Source: a bacterium
Lineage (GTDB): Bacteria > Planctomycetota > JACOTG01 > JAUIME01
Length of the DNA stretch: 12,998 nt
Assembly: GCA_030433195.1 (NCBI GenBank)
Contig: JAUIME010000062.1
Location: 1-12,998, forward strand
Reading direction: 5' to 3'
Below are positions 1 through 9,500 of the stretch, in pieces. Below the pieces are notes generated by a model that worked only from the letters and a program-made list of their open reading frames with translations, had not been told where the DNA came from and searched no databases. Each line of letters begins with the position of its first letter. The stretch's first letter is position 1. The translations under genes and the position numbers were made by a program.

Positions 1-333
1 ACGGAACTTCGCTGCCGGGAGACGCGTACGCCTTTCGCAGCCCTCGTACGTCGACCAATGCCATGTCCGATGCCTCTCGCTCGGCGCCCGAAGGGACCCC
101 CGCTCGCGCCCTCGAGAACGCGGTTCAGTCTCGCCGGGAGCGCGCCGAAGATTTCTTGGAGTCGCGCCCCGAAACCGCGTTTCGAGGCGAGATTCGCGTC
201 CGTGACGCCTCGGAGGACTCGATTCCGTGCGGCACGGTGGGTTTCCTGATACCATTCTCGGAGTTCTCGGATCGCCTCGGCGCGCCGCGCGAGGGCACCG
301 AGAACCCCTTCGACCGAATCGAATCCAAACGCC
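1..333. other. Leading 333 bp with no assignable gene
   Basis: No ORF here matches a family I recognise. The plus frame starting at an ATG at 63 is open through this stretch and onward without a stop to 2225. Its translation from 63 to 333 (begins MSDASRSAPE) has about 77 percent G or C in third positions by my hand count. That is higher than the other plus frame I checked, but lower than in the clear genes downstream. No Shine-Dalgarno sequence precedes 63. Beyond 334 the frame becomes an arginine-rich shadow of the next gene. I treat this stretch as upstream or regulatory sequence, or the remnant of a gene, and see no clear promoter in it. Confidence 0.4.
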
Positions 334-822
334 ATGACACCGACCCTGAACTCGACTGCGATGACGAACCGTACGAAACTCGCCGTGCTCTCGTTCCTCG
401 GTCTTTGCATGTTCGCCGGCTTTTCGGCGATCGCCGCCGAGCCGCGCGCGGCCGCGCCCTCTACCGACGCCGCGTTCCGCGCCGACACGATCGACTTCGA
501 CGAGCTCATGGACTTCGAGTACGTGCGCGGCAAGCCGATCCCCGCGAACATCCGCAAGCTCGACGGCAAGACGGTCACGATCGAAGGCTACATGGATACG
601 TACACGCCCGAGAACACGCGCCAGTTCTTCCTGATGTCGGCGTCGTGCGCTTGCGACGGCGAGGTCGAACTGAACCACTTCATCGACGTCTCGCTTACGT
701 CGCAAGTGACGGGCTACCGACCGGGCCGACTCACGGTCGAAGGCACGTTCACGGTCAAGGAAGTCGAAGAAGACGGTTTCCTCGTGAGCATCTTCCAGCT
801 CGAAGGCCGCATCACGTCGTGA
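334..822 (+). CDS. Small exported DUF3299-like protein
   Basis: This is a 162-residue exported protein of unknown function. An N-terminal signal sequence is visible: a basic start (MTNRTK), a hydrophobic core (LAVLSFLGLCMFAGFSAIA) and an AIA-AE cleavage site. The mature part reads as a small beta-rich domain. It runs from an acidic DTIDFDELMDFEY segment, through IPANIRKLDGKTVTIEGYMD and a QFFLMSASCACDGEVELNHFIDV core with two cysteines, to a closing LTVEGTFTVKEVEEDGFLVSIFQLEG. This order, with 'LDGK.V.I.GYM', then 'FFL' plus cysteines and 'N..IDV', then 'V.GTF', is what I associate with the DUF3299 family. The assignment is from memory of that pattern. An in-frame ATG at 361 gives a shorter, more typical signal peptide and may be the true start; neither start has a clear RBS. 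The stop overlaps the GTG of the next gene, so the two are probably cotranscribed and translationally coupled. Confidence 0.75.
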   Translation: MTPTLNSTAMTNRTKLAVLSFLGLCMFAGFSAIAAEPRAAAPSTDAAFRADTIDFDELMDFEYVRGKPIPANIRKLDGKTVTIEGYMDTYTPENTRQFFLMSASCACDGEVELNHFIDVSLTSQVTGYRPGRLTVEGTFTVKEVEEDGFLVSIFQLEGRITS

Positions 823-2225
823 AGCTTCGACGATCCTTCGCGAACCCGCTCGATGCCGTCGCACGACGCGGTGTCGTGCTCCTCACGTGGCTCGCGATCG
901 CCGCATTCACGAGCGTCGCCGTCGACGCCGCTCGCGCGGACGATTCCGACACCGCGAAGTCGGCGGCCGACCTCGACGCGGAGATCACACGCTACCTCGC
1001 GGCATCGCATTCGAAGAACCCTGCGATCCGCCCCCAGGCAGCCGCCCGCTTGCGCGCGCTCGGAAACGCGGCCGTTCCCCGACTCCTCCGCGAGTGCGGC
1101 GAAACCCCACGCGACATGGCGAACCTCGCGCCCGAAGTCGTCGAGATCCTCGGCGAGCTCGGCAACGCGAAACTGCGCGCGAAGCTCTGGGAGGCGGTCG
1201 GCGATCCCGATTTCCCGTGGCGCCCTGCGGGGCTGCGCTCGCTCGCGCACGCTCCCGAGAAGGACGAGTCGGAGCGCTTCGTCGAACGCCTCGCCGATCC
1301 GATCGGCGCGGTGCGTGTCGCCGCGATCGAGGCCGTAGTCAAGCTGAAGATCGACTCCGCGCGCGGCCACGTACGCCAACTCCTCGACGACCCGAACGAC
1401 CGTGTCCGACGCGCCGCCGCCGTCGCGCTCGACGGCTTCGACCATCGCAAGGCTCTACTGTGGCTCGTCGAGGACCTGCACCGAACCGATCGCTTCTTCT
1501 ACACGGAAACCGGGCGCCGCGCGCGCTACGAATCGGCACGCGCGCTCGAGGATCGCCTCGGCGACCGCTTCGGCTACGAGCCCGGCGACGCTCCCGACAC
1601 GCCCGGCAACCGCGCCGCGATCGCGAAGATCCGCGCCAAGATCGAAGAGCTCACGAACAAGAACGCGCCGCCGATCTCGAACGTCGCGCGCGCCGGCACG
1701 GACATCGCTGGCAATCGGCTCGGCCTCGAGATTCGCTCGTGCCGCCGCGGCGAGATCTGGCTGCGCTGGAACGCCGACGACCTCCTGCTCGTGGGAACCG
1801 GCAATCCCGCGCGCGTCGAGCTCGAGAAGGGCACGACCGCCAAGCTCCTGAAACTCGCCCTCGCCGCCGCGACGGCCGTCGAAGACCGTCGACTCTGGGG
1901 CGAGGCCGGATGCGATCACGAGCAGTTCTACCTCGCGATCGAAGGCGAAACCGTCGACACGTTCCGCGTCTCGAAGGGCCCCGCGCCGGTCGCCGACTTG
2001 CGTCCCGACGCCCTCGACGCGCTCGTCCGCGCGCTCGTCGCGACGCTCCCCGAATCGGGCTCGGACCCGCGTCTCACGGACCTGCGCGATCGGACTCGCC
2101 GCGCCCTCGAGGCGGTCGGCGGCACGTTCGACCCGGCCTCCGCAAAGCCGAACGACGGCAAGACCGACGCATCCGAAGCGGGCGCCACCGAAACCGGCGG
2201 CGGCGAGGACGACGGCTCGCGCTGA
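819..2225 (+). CDS. Exported HEAT-repeat protein
   Basis: This encodes 468 residues from a GTG start whose last two bases are the first two of the upstream TGA stop (GTGA overlap), which suggests coupled translation. Residues 1-40 are a long signal sequence: basic VKLRRS and ARR, a hydrophobic GVVLLTWLAIAAFTSVAV, then DAARA before the mature start. Residues 65-215 form HEAT/PBS-lyase-like helical pairs with the usual pattern: NPAIRPQAAARLRALG, then PEVVEILGELG, then DPDFPWRPAGLRSLA, DPIGAVRVAAIEAVVKL and DPNDRVRRAAAVALDGF. Such repeats are protein-binding scaffolds, not enzymes. Residues 265-280 look helical. Residues 295-412 form a separate alpha/beta domain I do not recognise (GEIWLRWNADDLLLVG, later DHEQFYLAIEGETVDTFRV). 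The last 30 residues are a low-complexity acidic and Gly-rich tail. The same frame is open back to 63, but a protein starting there would contain a nonsense shadow of the DUF3299-like gene, so the GTG at 819 is preferred. Function unknown. Confidence 0.8.
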   Translation: MKLRRSFANPLDAVARRGVVLLTWLAIAAFTSVAVDAARADDSDTAKSAADLDAEITRYLAASHSKNPAIRPQAAARLRALGNAAVPRLLRECGETPRDMANLAPEVVEILGELGNAKLRAKLWEAVGDPDFPWRPAGLRSLAHAPEKDESERFVERLADPIGAVRVAAIEAVVKLKIDSARGHVRQLLDDPNDRVRRAAAVALDGFDHRKALLWLVEDLHRTDRFFYTETGRRARYESARALEDRLGDRFGYEPGDAPDTPGNRAAIAKIRAKIEELTNKNAPPISNVARAGTDIAGNRLGLEIRSCRRGEIWLRWNADDLLLVGTGNPARVELEKGTTAKLLKLALAAATAVEDRRLWGEAGCDHEQFYLAIEGETVDTFRVSKGPAPVADLRPDALDALVRALVATLPESGSDPRLTDLRDRTRRALEAVGGTFDPASAKPNDGKTDASEAGATETGGGEDDGSR

Positions 2226-2244
2226 CCGAGTGTCGCGCGAGTCG
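2213..2244. terminator. Symmetric hairpin between convergent genes
   Basis: An inverted repeat pairs 2213-2222 (CGGCTCGCGC) with 2235-2244 (GCGCGAGTCG), 10 bp with one G-U pair, around a 12-nt loop. It spans the stop of the HEAT-repeat gene at 2225 and ends just before the stop of the opposing peptidase gene at 2251. The placement suits a shared bidirectional terminator. There is no T-tract on either side, so it is weak as an intrinsic terminator. In such G+C-rich DNA a stem like this can arise by chance. Confidence 0.35.
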
Positions 2245-2250
2245 GACCGA

Positions 2251-3273
2251 TCACGATCGAGCGCGACTCTTCGCGAGGCAGCACTTCTTGTACTTCTCAC
2301 CACTTCCGCACGGACATGGCGCGTTGCGTCCGACCTTGCGGCGTCGCCAGCCCTTCCAGCCGCGCTTGGCCTTCGCGAGCCGCGAGCGCATGTCCTGGCG
2401 AAACAAGCTCTGCAGCGACGCGTACACGTCGGGGTGCTTGCGCGCGAGCACGTCGGGCGCTTCGAAGAAGTACTCGCTGAGCACCGCGAAGAACTCCACC
2501 TCTTTCGTGAACGCGTAGGGATCGATGTCGTCGGAAGCGTTCTCGGCGAGCATCGACCGCACCTCCTCGCGCCACGGCGCGATCGCCGCGCGGAGCCCCG
2601 GCGGGACCCCGTCGAAGCTGCCGTCGGCCGCGTCGACGAGATGCACGAACTCGTGGATCCCGACGTTGCGCTTGTCGTTCGGATCGTCGAAGCCCCGCAA
2701 GAGGTCGGGCTTCGAGAGGATCATCACGCCACGAAGGTGCGCGGCGCCGACCATCCCCAGAATCGAACGATCGGCGTGCGCCCCCTCGGTCTCGTAATCC
2801 TGGCTGAACGAGCCGGGGTAGATCAGCACCTCGCCGAGGCGCTCGTACTCCCAATGCGGGAATCCGAAGACGGGGACCACCGCGCTCGCCGCGACGAGCA
2901 TCCGTGTTACTTCGTCGACGTCGGTGCGGATACCCGTGATGCGGACCTCGCCGAGGAACACCTGCACCATTTTGCGGAACCGCTCGCGCTCGGCCTCGTC
3001 GAGCGCGGCGTAGTAGACGACGCGCCGCTCGAGAATGGCGGTCCGCTCGGGCGAGAGCGGGCGCTGCTGGAGCCGGAGGCGTCGACGAGTCGACCGGCGG
3101 ACCTGATAGAACGCCCCGCTGGCCGCGACCGCGCTCGCGAAGCCCGCGATCCACGGACCGGTCTCTCCGAGGCCGACGCGCCACAGCACCGCGAACACCA
3201 CGAGCGCGGCGATTCCGGCGATCCCGATGGCCGCACGCAGGTTCGCGCGGTCGCGCTGCGGTGTGACGATCAT
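2251..3273 (-). CDS. Membrane-anchored MtfA/M90-type zinc peptidase with C-terminal SEC-C motif
   Basis: This 340-residue protein is a zinc metallopeptidase of the MtfA (M90) family. Residues 14-32 and 40-56 are two hydrophobic segments, probably membrane helices, followed by a very basic stretch (RRSTRRRLRLQQR, 59-71) that would stay on the cytoplasmic side. The catalytic domain covers about 75-295. It shows EVLIYPGSF (148-156), the zinc motif HEFVH (207-211: ligands H207 and H211, catalytic E208) followed by LVDAADG, and EFFAVLSEYFFEAPDV (260-275). E260 of that last block is the likely third ligand. These blocks match E. coli MtfA closely. Residues 315-332 are a SEC-C zinc-binding motif (GRNAPCPCGSG, then KKCC), which E. 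coli MtfA lacks. The ATG at 3273 is preceded by GGGAGG at 5-nt spacing. The frame stays open far upstream, but that part is antisense to the macroglobulin gene. E. coli MtfA binds the repressor Mlc; the partner here is unknown. The gene converges on the HEAT-repeat gene and diverges from the macroglobulin gene. Confidence 0.92.
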   Translation of the reverse strand: MIVTPQRDRANLRAAIGIAGIAALVVFAVLWRVGLGETGPWIAGFASAVAASGAFYQVRRSTRRRLRLQQRPLSPERTAILERRVVYYAALDEAERERFRKMVQVFLGEVRITGIRTDVDEVTRMLVAASAVVPVFGFPHWEYERLGEVLIYPGSFSQDYETEGAHADRSILGMVGAAHLRGVMILSKPDLLRGFDDPNDKRNVGIHEFVHLVDAADGSFDGVPPGLRAAIAPWREEVRSMLAENASDDIDPYAFTKEVEFFAVLSEYFFEAPDVLARKHPDVYASLQSLFRQDMRSRLAKAKRGWKGWRRRKVGRNAPCPCGSGEKYKKCCLAKSRARS

Positions 3274-3278
3274 CGCGT

Positions 3279-3284
3279 CCTCCC
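3279..3284 (-). promoter_or_regulatory. Ribosome binding site of the M90 peptidase
   Basis: On the minus strand GGGAGG lies 5 nt before the ATG at 3273. It is the strongest Shine-Dalgarno match in the window. It settles the start codon, because the reading frame itself is open for another 2 kb upstream. Confidence 0.75.
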
Positions 3285-3289
3285 GTCTC

Positions 3290-3301
3290 GGCCCGCGGGC
3301 C
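3290..3301. promoter_or_regulatory. Perfect 12-bp palindrome in the divergent intergenic region
   Basis: GGCCCGCGGGCC is a perfect palindrome starting 17 bp upstream of the peptidase start codon, in the 228-bp gap between two divergent genes. It could be an operator or a site in the peptidase leader. It is pure G+C in a G+C-rich genome, so chance is a real possibility. I found no convincing -35/-10 pair for either gene in the gap. Confidence 0.2.
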
Positions 3302-3501
3302 GGTGAAAAATCGCGCAACTCGGGAACCCGGCCGGCTGCGGAGCGTCCGAAGGCCCCGTCCGGGCGCGGCGAGGCTCTCCCCGCGCGAGCCCCTTGCCGA
3401 TTGAGGTACGCTGCTCCCGGCGCGGCGCGCGGCCCCGGTGTCCGCGGCGCGGCATCCCCGATCTCCCGGGATCGAACCGATTCTCGAACGAAAGGCGAAT
3501 G

Positions 3502-6500
3502 ATGAGACCGTCTTCCTGTCTGATTTCGATCGCGCTGCTCGGCGCCATGACGCTGGCCGTCGGCGCCCCGATCGTCGCGATGTCCACGAGCGAGGAAAGC
3601 TCCGAAGCCGACCGCCGCAAGACCGCGCTCCGCGATCTCCAGAACGGCAACGCGAAGGACGCGCTCGAGCTCTTCCGCGCGCTCGCGACCGACGCGAACA
3701 CGTCGCGCGACGCCGTCGCCGACGATCTCACGAATGCCGTCACCTGCCTGCAGCAGCTCGGCCTCGAATCGGAAGTCGACGAGCTCCTCAAAGCATCCAT
3801 CGCCGCGCATTCTACGAACTGGCGGCTCCTCGAGCGCGCCGCGACTCACTACGAGACCCTGCCGCACTACGGCTACATCGTCGCGGGCGAGTTCGAGCGC
3901 GGGCGACGACGCTCCGGCGGACGCGGCGGCGAGTACGCGAACTCGCAGGAGCACGATCGCCGTCGCGCGCTGCAGCTCCTCGAAGACGTCCGGCGCCTCC
4001 TTGCGGTCGACCCCACGGCATCGGACGGCGAGCGCTCCGAGTACTGGTTCCACGCCGCGCGAAGCTGGAACGGCTCGGGATGGGTGCCCGCGTGGCGCCT
4101 GCAGCTCTTGACCGACGTCGAAGAGCTCCCCGAGATCCGCCCCGGATACTCGCACGGATGGAGCGACCGCGGCGCCCCCGTCGATGCCGACGGCAACCCC
4201 GTCTTCCACGAGCTTCCCGCGTCGTTCGAGAGCGCGGCGAGCGACGGCGAGCGCTGGCGATGGTGCCTCGAGCAGGCCGCGACGGCCCTGCCCTCCTCGC
4301 GAGGCCGCGCGCAGTTCGACCTCGCCGAGTTCGCGTGGGGGCAGTTCGGCGTGCAGACGTGCTCCGGGCGCCTCGACTCGATTTCGCGCGACGACGATAC
4401 CGACTCGGCCGGCCCGTACGCCTTCCCGAGCCTCGGCGACGACGAGACGATCGCGCTCTTGGCCAGCGGCATCCACCGCTTCGAGCTTCCCGAAGACTAC
4501 CGCTTCATCGCGACGTTCCGCGCCGTCGCCGATCGGCAGAACGACCCGTTCGCCGACGACTCGATCGAGCGTCTCGCACAGATCTTCGAGAACCGCATGC
4601 AGTACCCGAAGGCGGCCGCCGTCTGGATCGAGAGCATCGAGCGCTTCGGCGACGATCGCCAGAAGCGAAAGCGAAAGCGCTACGAACAGATCACGGGCAA
4701 CTGGGGCCGATTCCTCGCGGCCGGTACACAACCCGCGCGCGGCGCGGCCTCGATCGATTTCCGATTCCGCAACGCCACGAGCGTCGATCTCACGGCGAAG
4801 AGAATCGACGTCGATCGCCTGCTGCGTGACATCAAAGACCACCTGAAGAGCCGCCCATCGCAAGTCGACTCGCAGCTCCTCAACATCGGCAACCTGGGAT
4901 GGCGCATCGTGCGCGACAACGAGCGCAAGTACGTCGGGCAAACGGTCGCCGAGTGGACTCTCGATCTCGAGCCGCGCCCCGATCACTTCGACCGCACCAT
5001 CACGATCCAAGCTCCGCTTCGCGATGCGGGCGCCTACCTCATCACGGCCGCGATGGCCGACGGCAACACCACGTCGATCCTGCTCTGGATGGCCGACACC
5101 GCGATCGTTCGCAAGCGGATGCCGGGCAAGTCGCTCCACTACGTTGCCGACGCGGTCACGGGCGCGCCGCTCGAACGCGCGACGCTCGAGATGTTCGGCT
5201 ATCGCTTCCAACGCGTCGAGGGTCGCAAGCGCCCCGTGCTCGAAACGCGCAACTTCGCCGAGTTCACGAGTCGTGACGGCATGGTCGTCCTCGACGTCGA
5301 CAACGAGTCGCGAGACTTCCAGTGGCTCGCCCATGCGACGAGCGAGAGCGGTCACATGGCGTTCCTCGGCTTCGATCGCATCTGGGGCGGCAGCTCACGC
5401 GACGCGCGCTACGATCAGATGAAGCTCTTCACGATGACGGACCGCCCCGTCTACCGACCCGGTGACGTGGTCCAGTTCAAGCACTGGTACGCGCGCGCCC
5501 GCTACGACGCCGATCCGAACGCGATCTCCGAAGCCGCGGGCCGCGAGTTCGTCGTGAAGATCCACGATCCGATGGGCGAGGCGATCTTCGAGACGAAGCT
5601 GCGCGCCGACGACTACGGTGGCTTCGCGGGTGACTTCACGCTCGCCGCCGACGCGAAGCTCGGACGCTATCGCATCGAGGTGCAGGGCTGCGGATCCGAC
5701 TCGTTCCGCGTCGAGGAGTACAAGAAGCCCGAGTACGAGGTGACGGTCGATGCGCCCGACGAAGCCGTCGCGCTCGGCGACACGCTGACCGCGACGATCC
5801 GCGCGCGCTACTACTTCGGCGCGCCCGTCACCGAAGGGACCGTGCACTACAAGGTCCATCGCTCGACGCGTTCGCACACGTGGTATCCGATCGGCCGCTG
5901 GGACTGGCTCTACGGCCGCGGCTACGGCTGGCTCGGCACCGACCGCACGTGGTATCCGGGATTCGAATCGTGGGGCTGCCTCGCGCCGATTCCGGTTTGG
6001 TGGAACTGGTCGCCCGATCCTCCCGAACTCGTCATCGAGAACGAGGTCGAGCTCGGTCCGGACGGCACCGTCGAAGTCGAGATCGACACCGCACTCGCCA
6101 AAGCGCTCTACGGCGATCGCGATCACGAGTACCGCATCACGGCCGAAGTCGTCGACCGATCGCGACGCACGGTCGTCGGCACCGGCAGCGTAAGCGCCAC
6201 GCGCGAACCGTTCCGCGTCTACGCGTGGGTCGACCGCGGCTTCTACCGCGCCGGCGACACGATCGAAGCGACGTTCCGCGCGCAGACCATCGACGGCAAG
6301 CCGATCGAGGGGAGCGGCGTCGCGAAGCTGCTGTCGATTCGCTACGACGAGAACGGCGCGCCCGTGGAAACCGAGATCGAACGCTACGAACTGCCGACGG
6401 ATGCCGAAGGCGAAGCACGTTTGTCGCTCACCGCCGCGCAAGCCGGTCAGTACCGAATCGCCTACACGGTCACCGACGACGCCGACCGCTCGGTCGAAGG

Positions 6501-9500
6501 CGCCGTCCTCGTTCTCGTTCTCGGGGAAGGCTTCGACGGCGCGGACTTCCGCTTCGACGCGATCGAACTCATTCCCGAGCGTGCCGAGTACGCGCCCGGT
6601 GAAACCGTCCGACTCGTCATCAACACGAACCGCATCGACAGCACCGTGCTGCTCTTCGTGCGGCCCGTCAACGGTTCGTACCTCGAGCCGGAGGTGCTGC
6701 GGCTTCGCGGCAAGACGACCACGCACGAGATCGTCGTCGAGCGCGGTGACATGCCGAACTTTTTCGTCGAAGCGCTGACCGTCTTCGACGGCCGCATTCA
6801 TCGCGCGATGCGCGAGATCGTCGTGCCACCCGAAAGCCGCGTGCTCGGCCTCGAGGTCGAGCCTGACGCAACCGAGTACGCTCCCGGCGCACCGGCCTCC
6901 GTGAAGGTGCGCTTGACCGACGCCGACGGCGAACCGTTCGTCGGTACGACCGTCGTCGCGATCTACGACCGCGCGCTCGAAGCGATCGCGGGCGGCTCTG
7001 ACGTCCCCGACATCCGCGAACACTTCTGGAAGTGGCGACGAAACCACTATCCGGGCGAGACGTCGAACCTTCAACAACGTGCAGGCAACCTCCCGAAGGG
7101 CGAGGCGATGTCGGACATCGGCGCGTTCGGCGGTTCGTTCGGGAGCAAACGGGGCGACGACACATGGGCGGCCGACTCCGCCGGCAGTCTTCGCAAAGGC
7201 GCCGCCGCCCGGAGCGCCCCCGGCTTGGCCGCCGAAGCGGCCGCGACACGATCCCTCGGCTACTCCGAATCCGAAGAACTGCAGGCGCTCTCCGACTACG
7301 ATCAAGGCGACGGCACGGGCGATGGCGGCGGCACCGACGAGACGCTCGTCGAGCCGACCGTTCGCGAGTCGTTCGCCGACACCGCGCTTTGGGTCGCGTC
7401 GCTCACGACCGACGCCGAAGGGCGCGCCGAGGTTTCGCTCGACATGCCCGAGAACCTCACGACGTGGATGGTGCGCGCGTGGGGACTCGGATCCGGAACG
7501 CGCGTCGGCGAAGGCACCGCGCGTGTGGTCACGACCAAGAACCTGCTGCTGCGCTTGCAGGCGCCGCGCTTCTTCGTCGAGAAGGACGAGGTCATCCTCT
7601 CGGCGAACATCCACAACTACCTCGCGACCGCGAAGGACGTGCGCGCGCGCCTCGAGCTCGAAGGCGATTGCCTCGAACCCCTCAGCGACACCGAAGTCCG
7701 CGTCACGGTCGACGCGGACGGCGAAGCGCGCGTCGACTGGCGCGTGCGCGCGGTGCGCGAAGGCGAAGTGACGATCCGCATGTCCGCGCTCACCGACGAA
7801 GAGTCGGACGCGATGCAGATGAAGTTCCCCGTGAAGGTCCACGGCATGGAGAAGACCGAGTCGTGGGCGGGTGCCCTGCGTCCCGAGGACGAATCGGGCA
7901 GCGTCACGGTGCGCGTTCCGTCGGAGCGTCGCCCTGAGCAGACGCGCCTCGAAGTGCGCTGGTCGCCGACGCTGGCGGGCGCGATGGTCGACGCGCTGCC
8001 CTACCTCGTCTCGTATCCGTACGGCTGCACCGAGCAGACGCTCAACCGCTTCGTCCCGACCGTCGTGGTGCAAAAGATCCTGCTCGACATGAACCTCGAC
8101 CTCGCGGCGATCCGTGACAAGCGCACCAACCTCAACGCGCAAGAGCTCGGCGATCCCGGCGAGCGCGCCCAACGATGGCGCCGCAACGACGACCACAACC
8201 CGGTGTTCGACGAAGCCGAGGTGGTCGCGATGGTGAAGCAAGGCGTCGCCGACCTCACCGAGATGCAAAACGCGGACGGCGGCTGGGGCTGGTTCTCGGG
8301 CTATGGCGAACGGTCGTGGCCGCACACGACGGCCGTCGTCGTGCACGGGCTGCAGCTCGCCGCGCGCAACGACGTGGCCATCGTGCCCGGCGTGATCGAT
8401 CGCGGCCTCGCTTGGCTCGCGCGCTACGAAAGAGAAGAGATCCGCAAGCTCGAGAACGCCGCGAGCAAGACGCGCCCGTACCGCGATCGCGCCACGGCGC
8501 GCGATGCGTTCGTCCACGCCGTGCTCGTCGAAGGCGGACGCGGCGACGCCGCGATGCGCGAGTTCTTGTACCGCGACCGCATCGAGCTCGGCACCTATGC
8601 GAACGTGTTGCTCGCGCTCGTCCTCTCCGAGACGGGCCCGAAAGATCGCCTCGCGATGGTGCTCCGTAACCTCGAGCAGCGTCTCGAACAAGACGACGAG
8701 AACCAGACCGCGTGGCTGCGCACCGATCCGGGCTACCGTTGGTACTGGTACGGCAGCGAGATCGAAGCGAACGCGTGGTATCTGAAGCTGCTCGCGAAGG
8801 TCGAGCCGAAGGGCGAGGTCGCGTCGCGCCTCGCGAAGTACCTCGTCAACAACCGCCGCGGCGGCACGTACTGGAACTCGACGCGCGACACCGCGCTCGT
8901 CATCGAAGCGCTCGCCGACTACATGCGCGCGAGCGACGAGTTCGATCCCGATCTGACGGTCGAGGTCCTCGTCGACGGCGAAGTCCGCAAGACCGTGCAC
9001 ATCACGTCGGAGAACCTGTTCACGTTCGACTCGACGCTCGTGTTGACGGGCGACGCGCTCGCGACCGGCAACCACGTCGTCGAGCTGCGCAAGAGCGGGC
9101 GCGGCCCGCTCTACTACAACGCATACCTCACGAACTTCACGCTCGAAGATCCCATCACGGCCGCGGGCCTCGAGGTTCGCGTGGAGCGCACGATGTACAA
9201 GCTCGTCCGCGACGACGACGAGGTCGCCGTCGAAGGATCCCGCGGCCAAGCCACGACGAACCGCGTCGAACAGTACCGGCGCGAGCCGATCGTCGACTTC
9301 GCCGAGCTCGAGAGCGGCGACCTCGTCGAGGTCGAGCTCGTGATCGAGAGCAAGAACGACTACGAGTACTTGCTGTTCGAAGATCGCAAGCCCGCGGGCT
9401 TCGAGGCCGTGTCGCTGCGAAGCGGCTACGACGGCAATTCGCTCGGCGCCTACGTCGAGTATCGCGACGATCGCGTGGCGTTCTTCGTGCGCGAGCTGCC

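Noticed and set aside
63..2225. A single 720-residue protein in one frame
   Set aside because: Its middle (334-818) is an arginine-rich translation of the DUF3299-like gene in the wrong frame, with no domain sense. The HEAT protein has its own GTG start and signal peptide at 819.
3407..3412. TACGCT as a -10 element for the macroglobulin gene
   Set aside because: No -35-like hexamer lies 16-18 bp upstream (the sequence there is CGCGAG), so the hexamer alone is too weak to call.
3274..5355. Upstream extension of the M90 peptidase frame
   Set aside because: The frame has no stop for 2 kb, but the part beyond 3273 is antisense to the macroglobulin gene. A strong RBS precedes the ATG at 3273.
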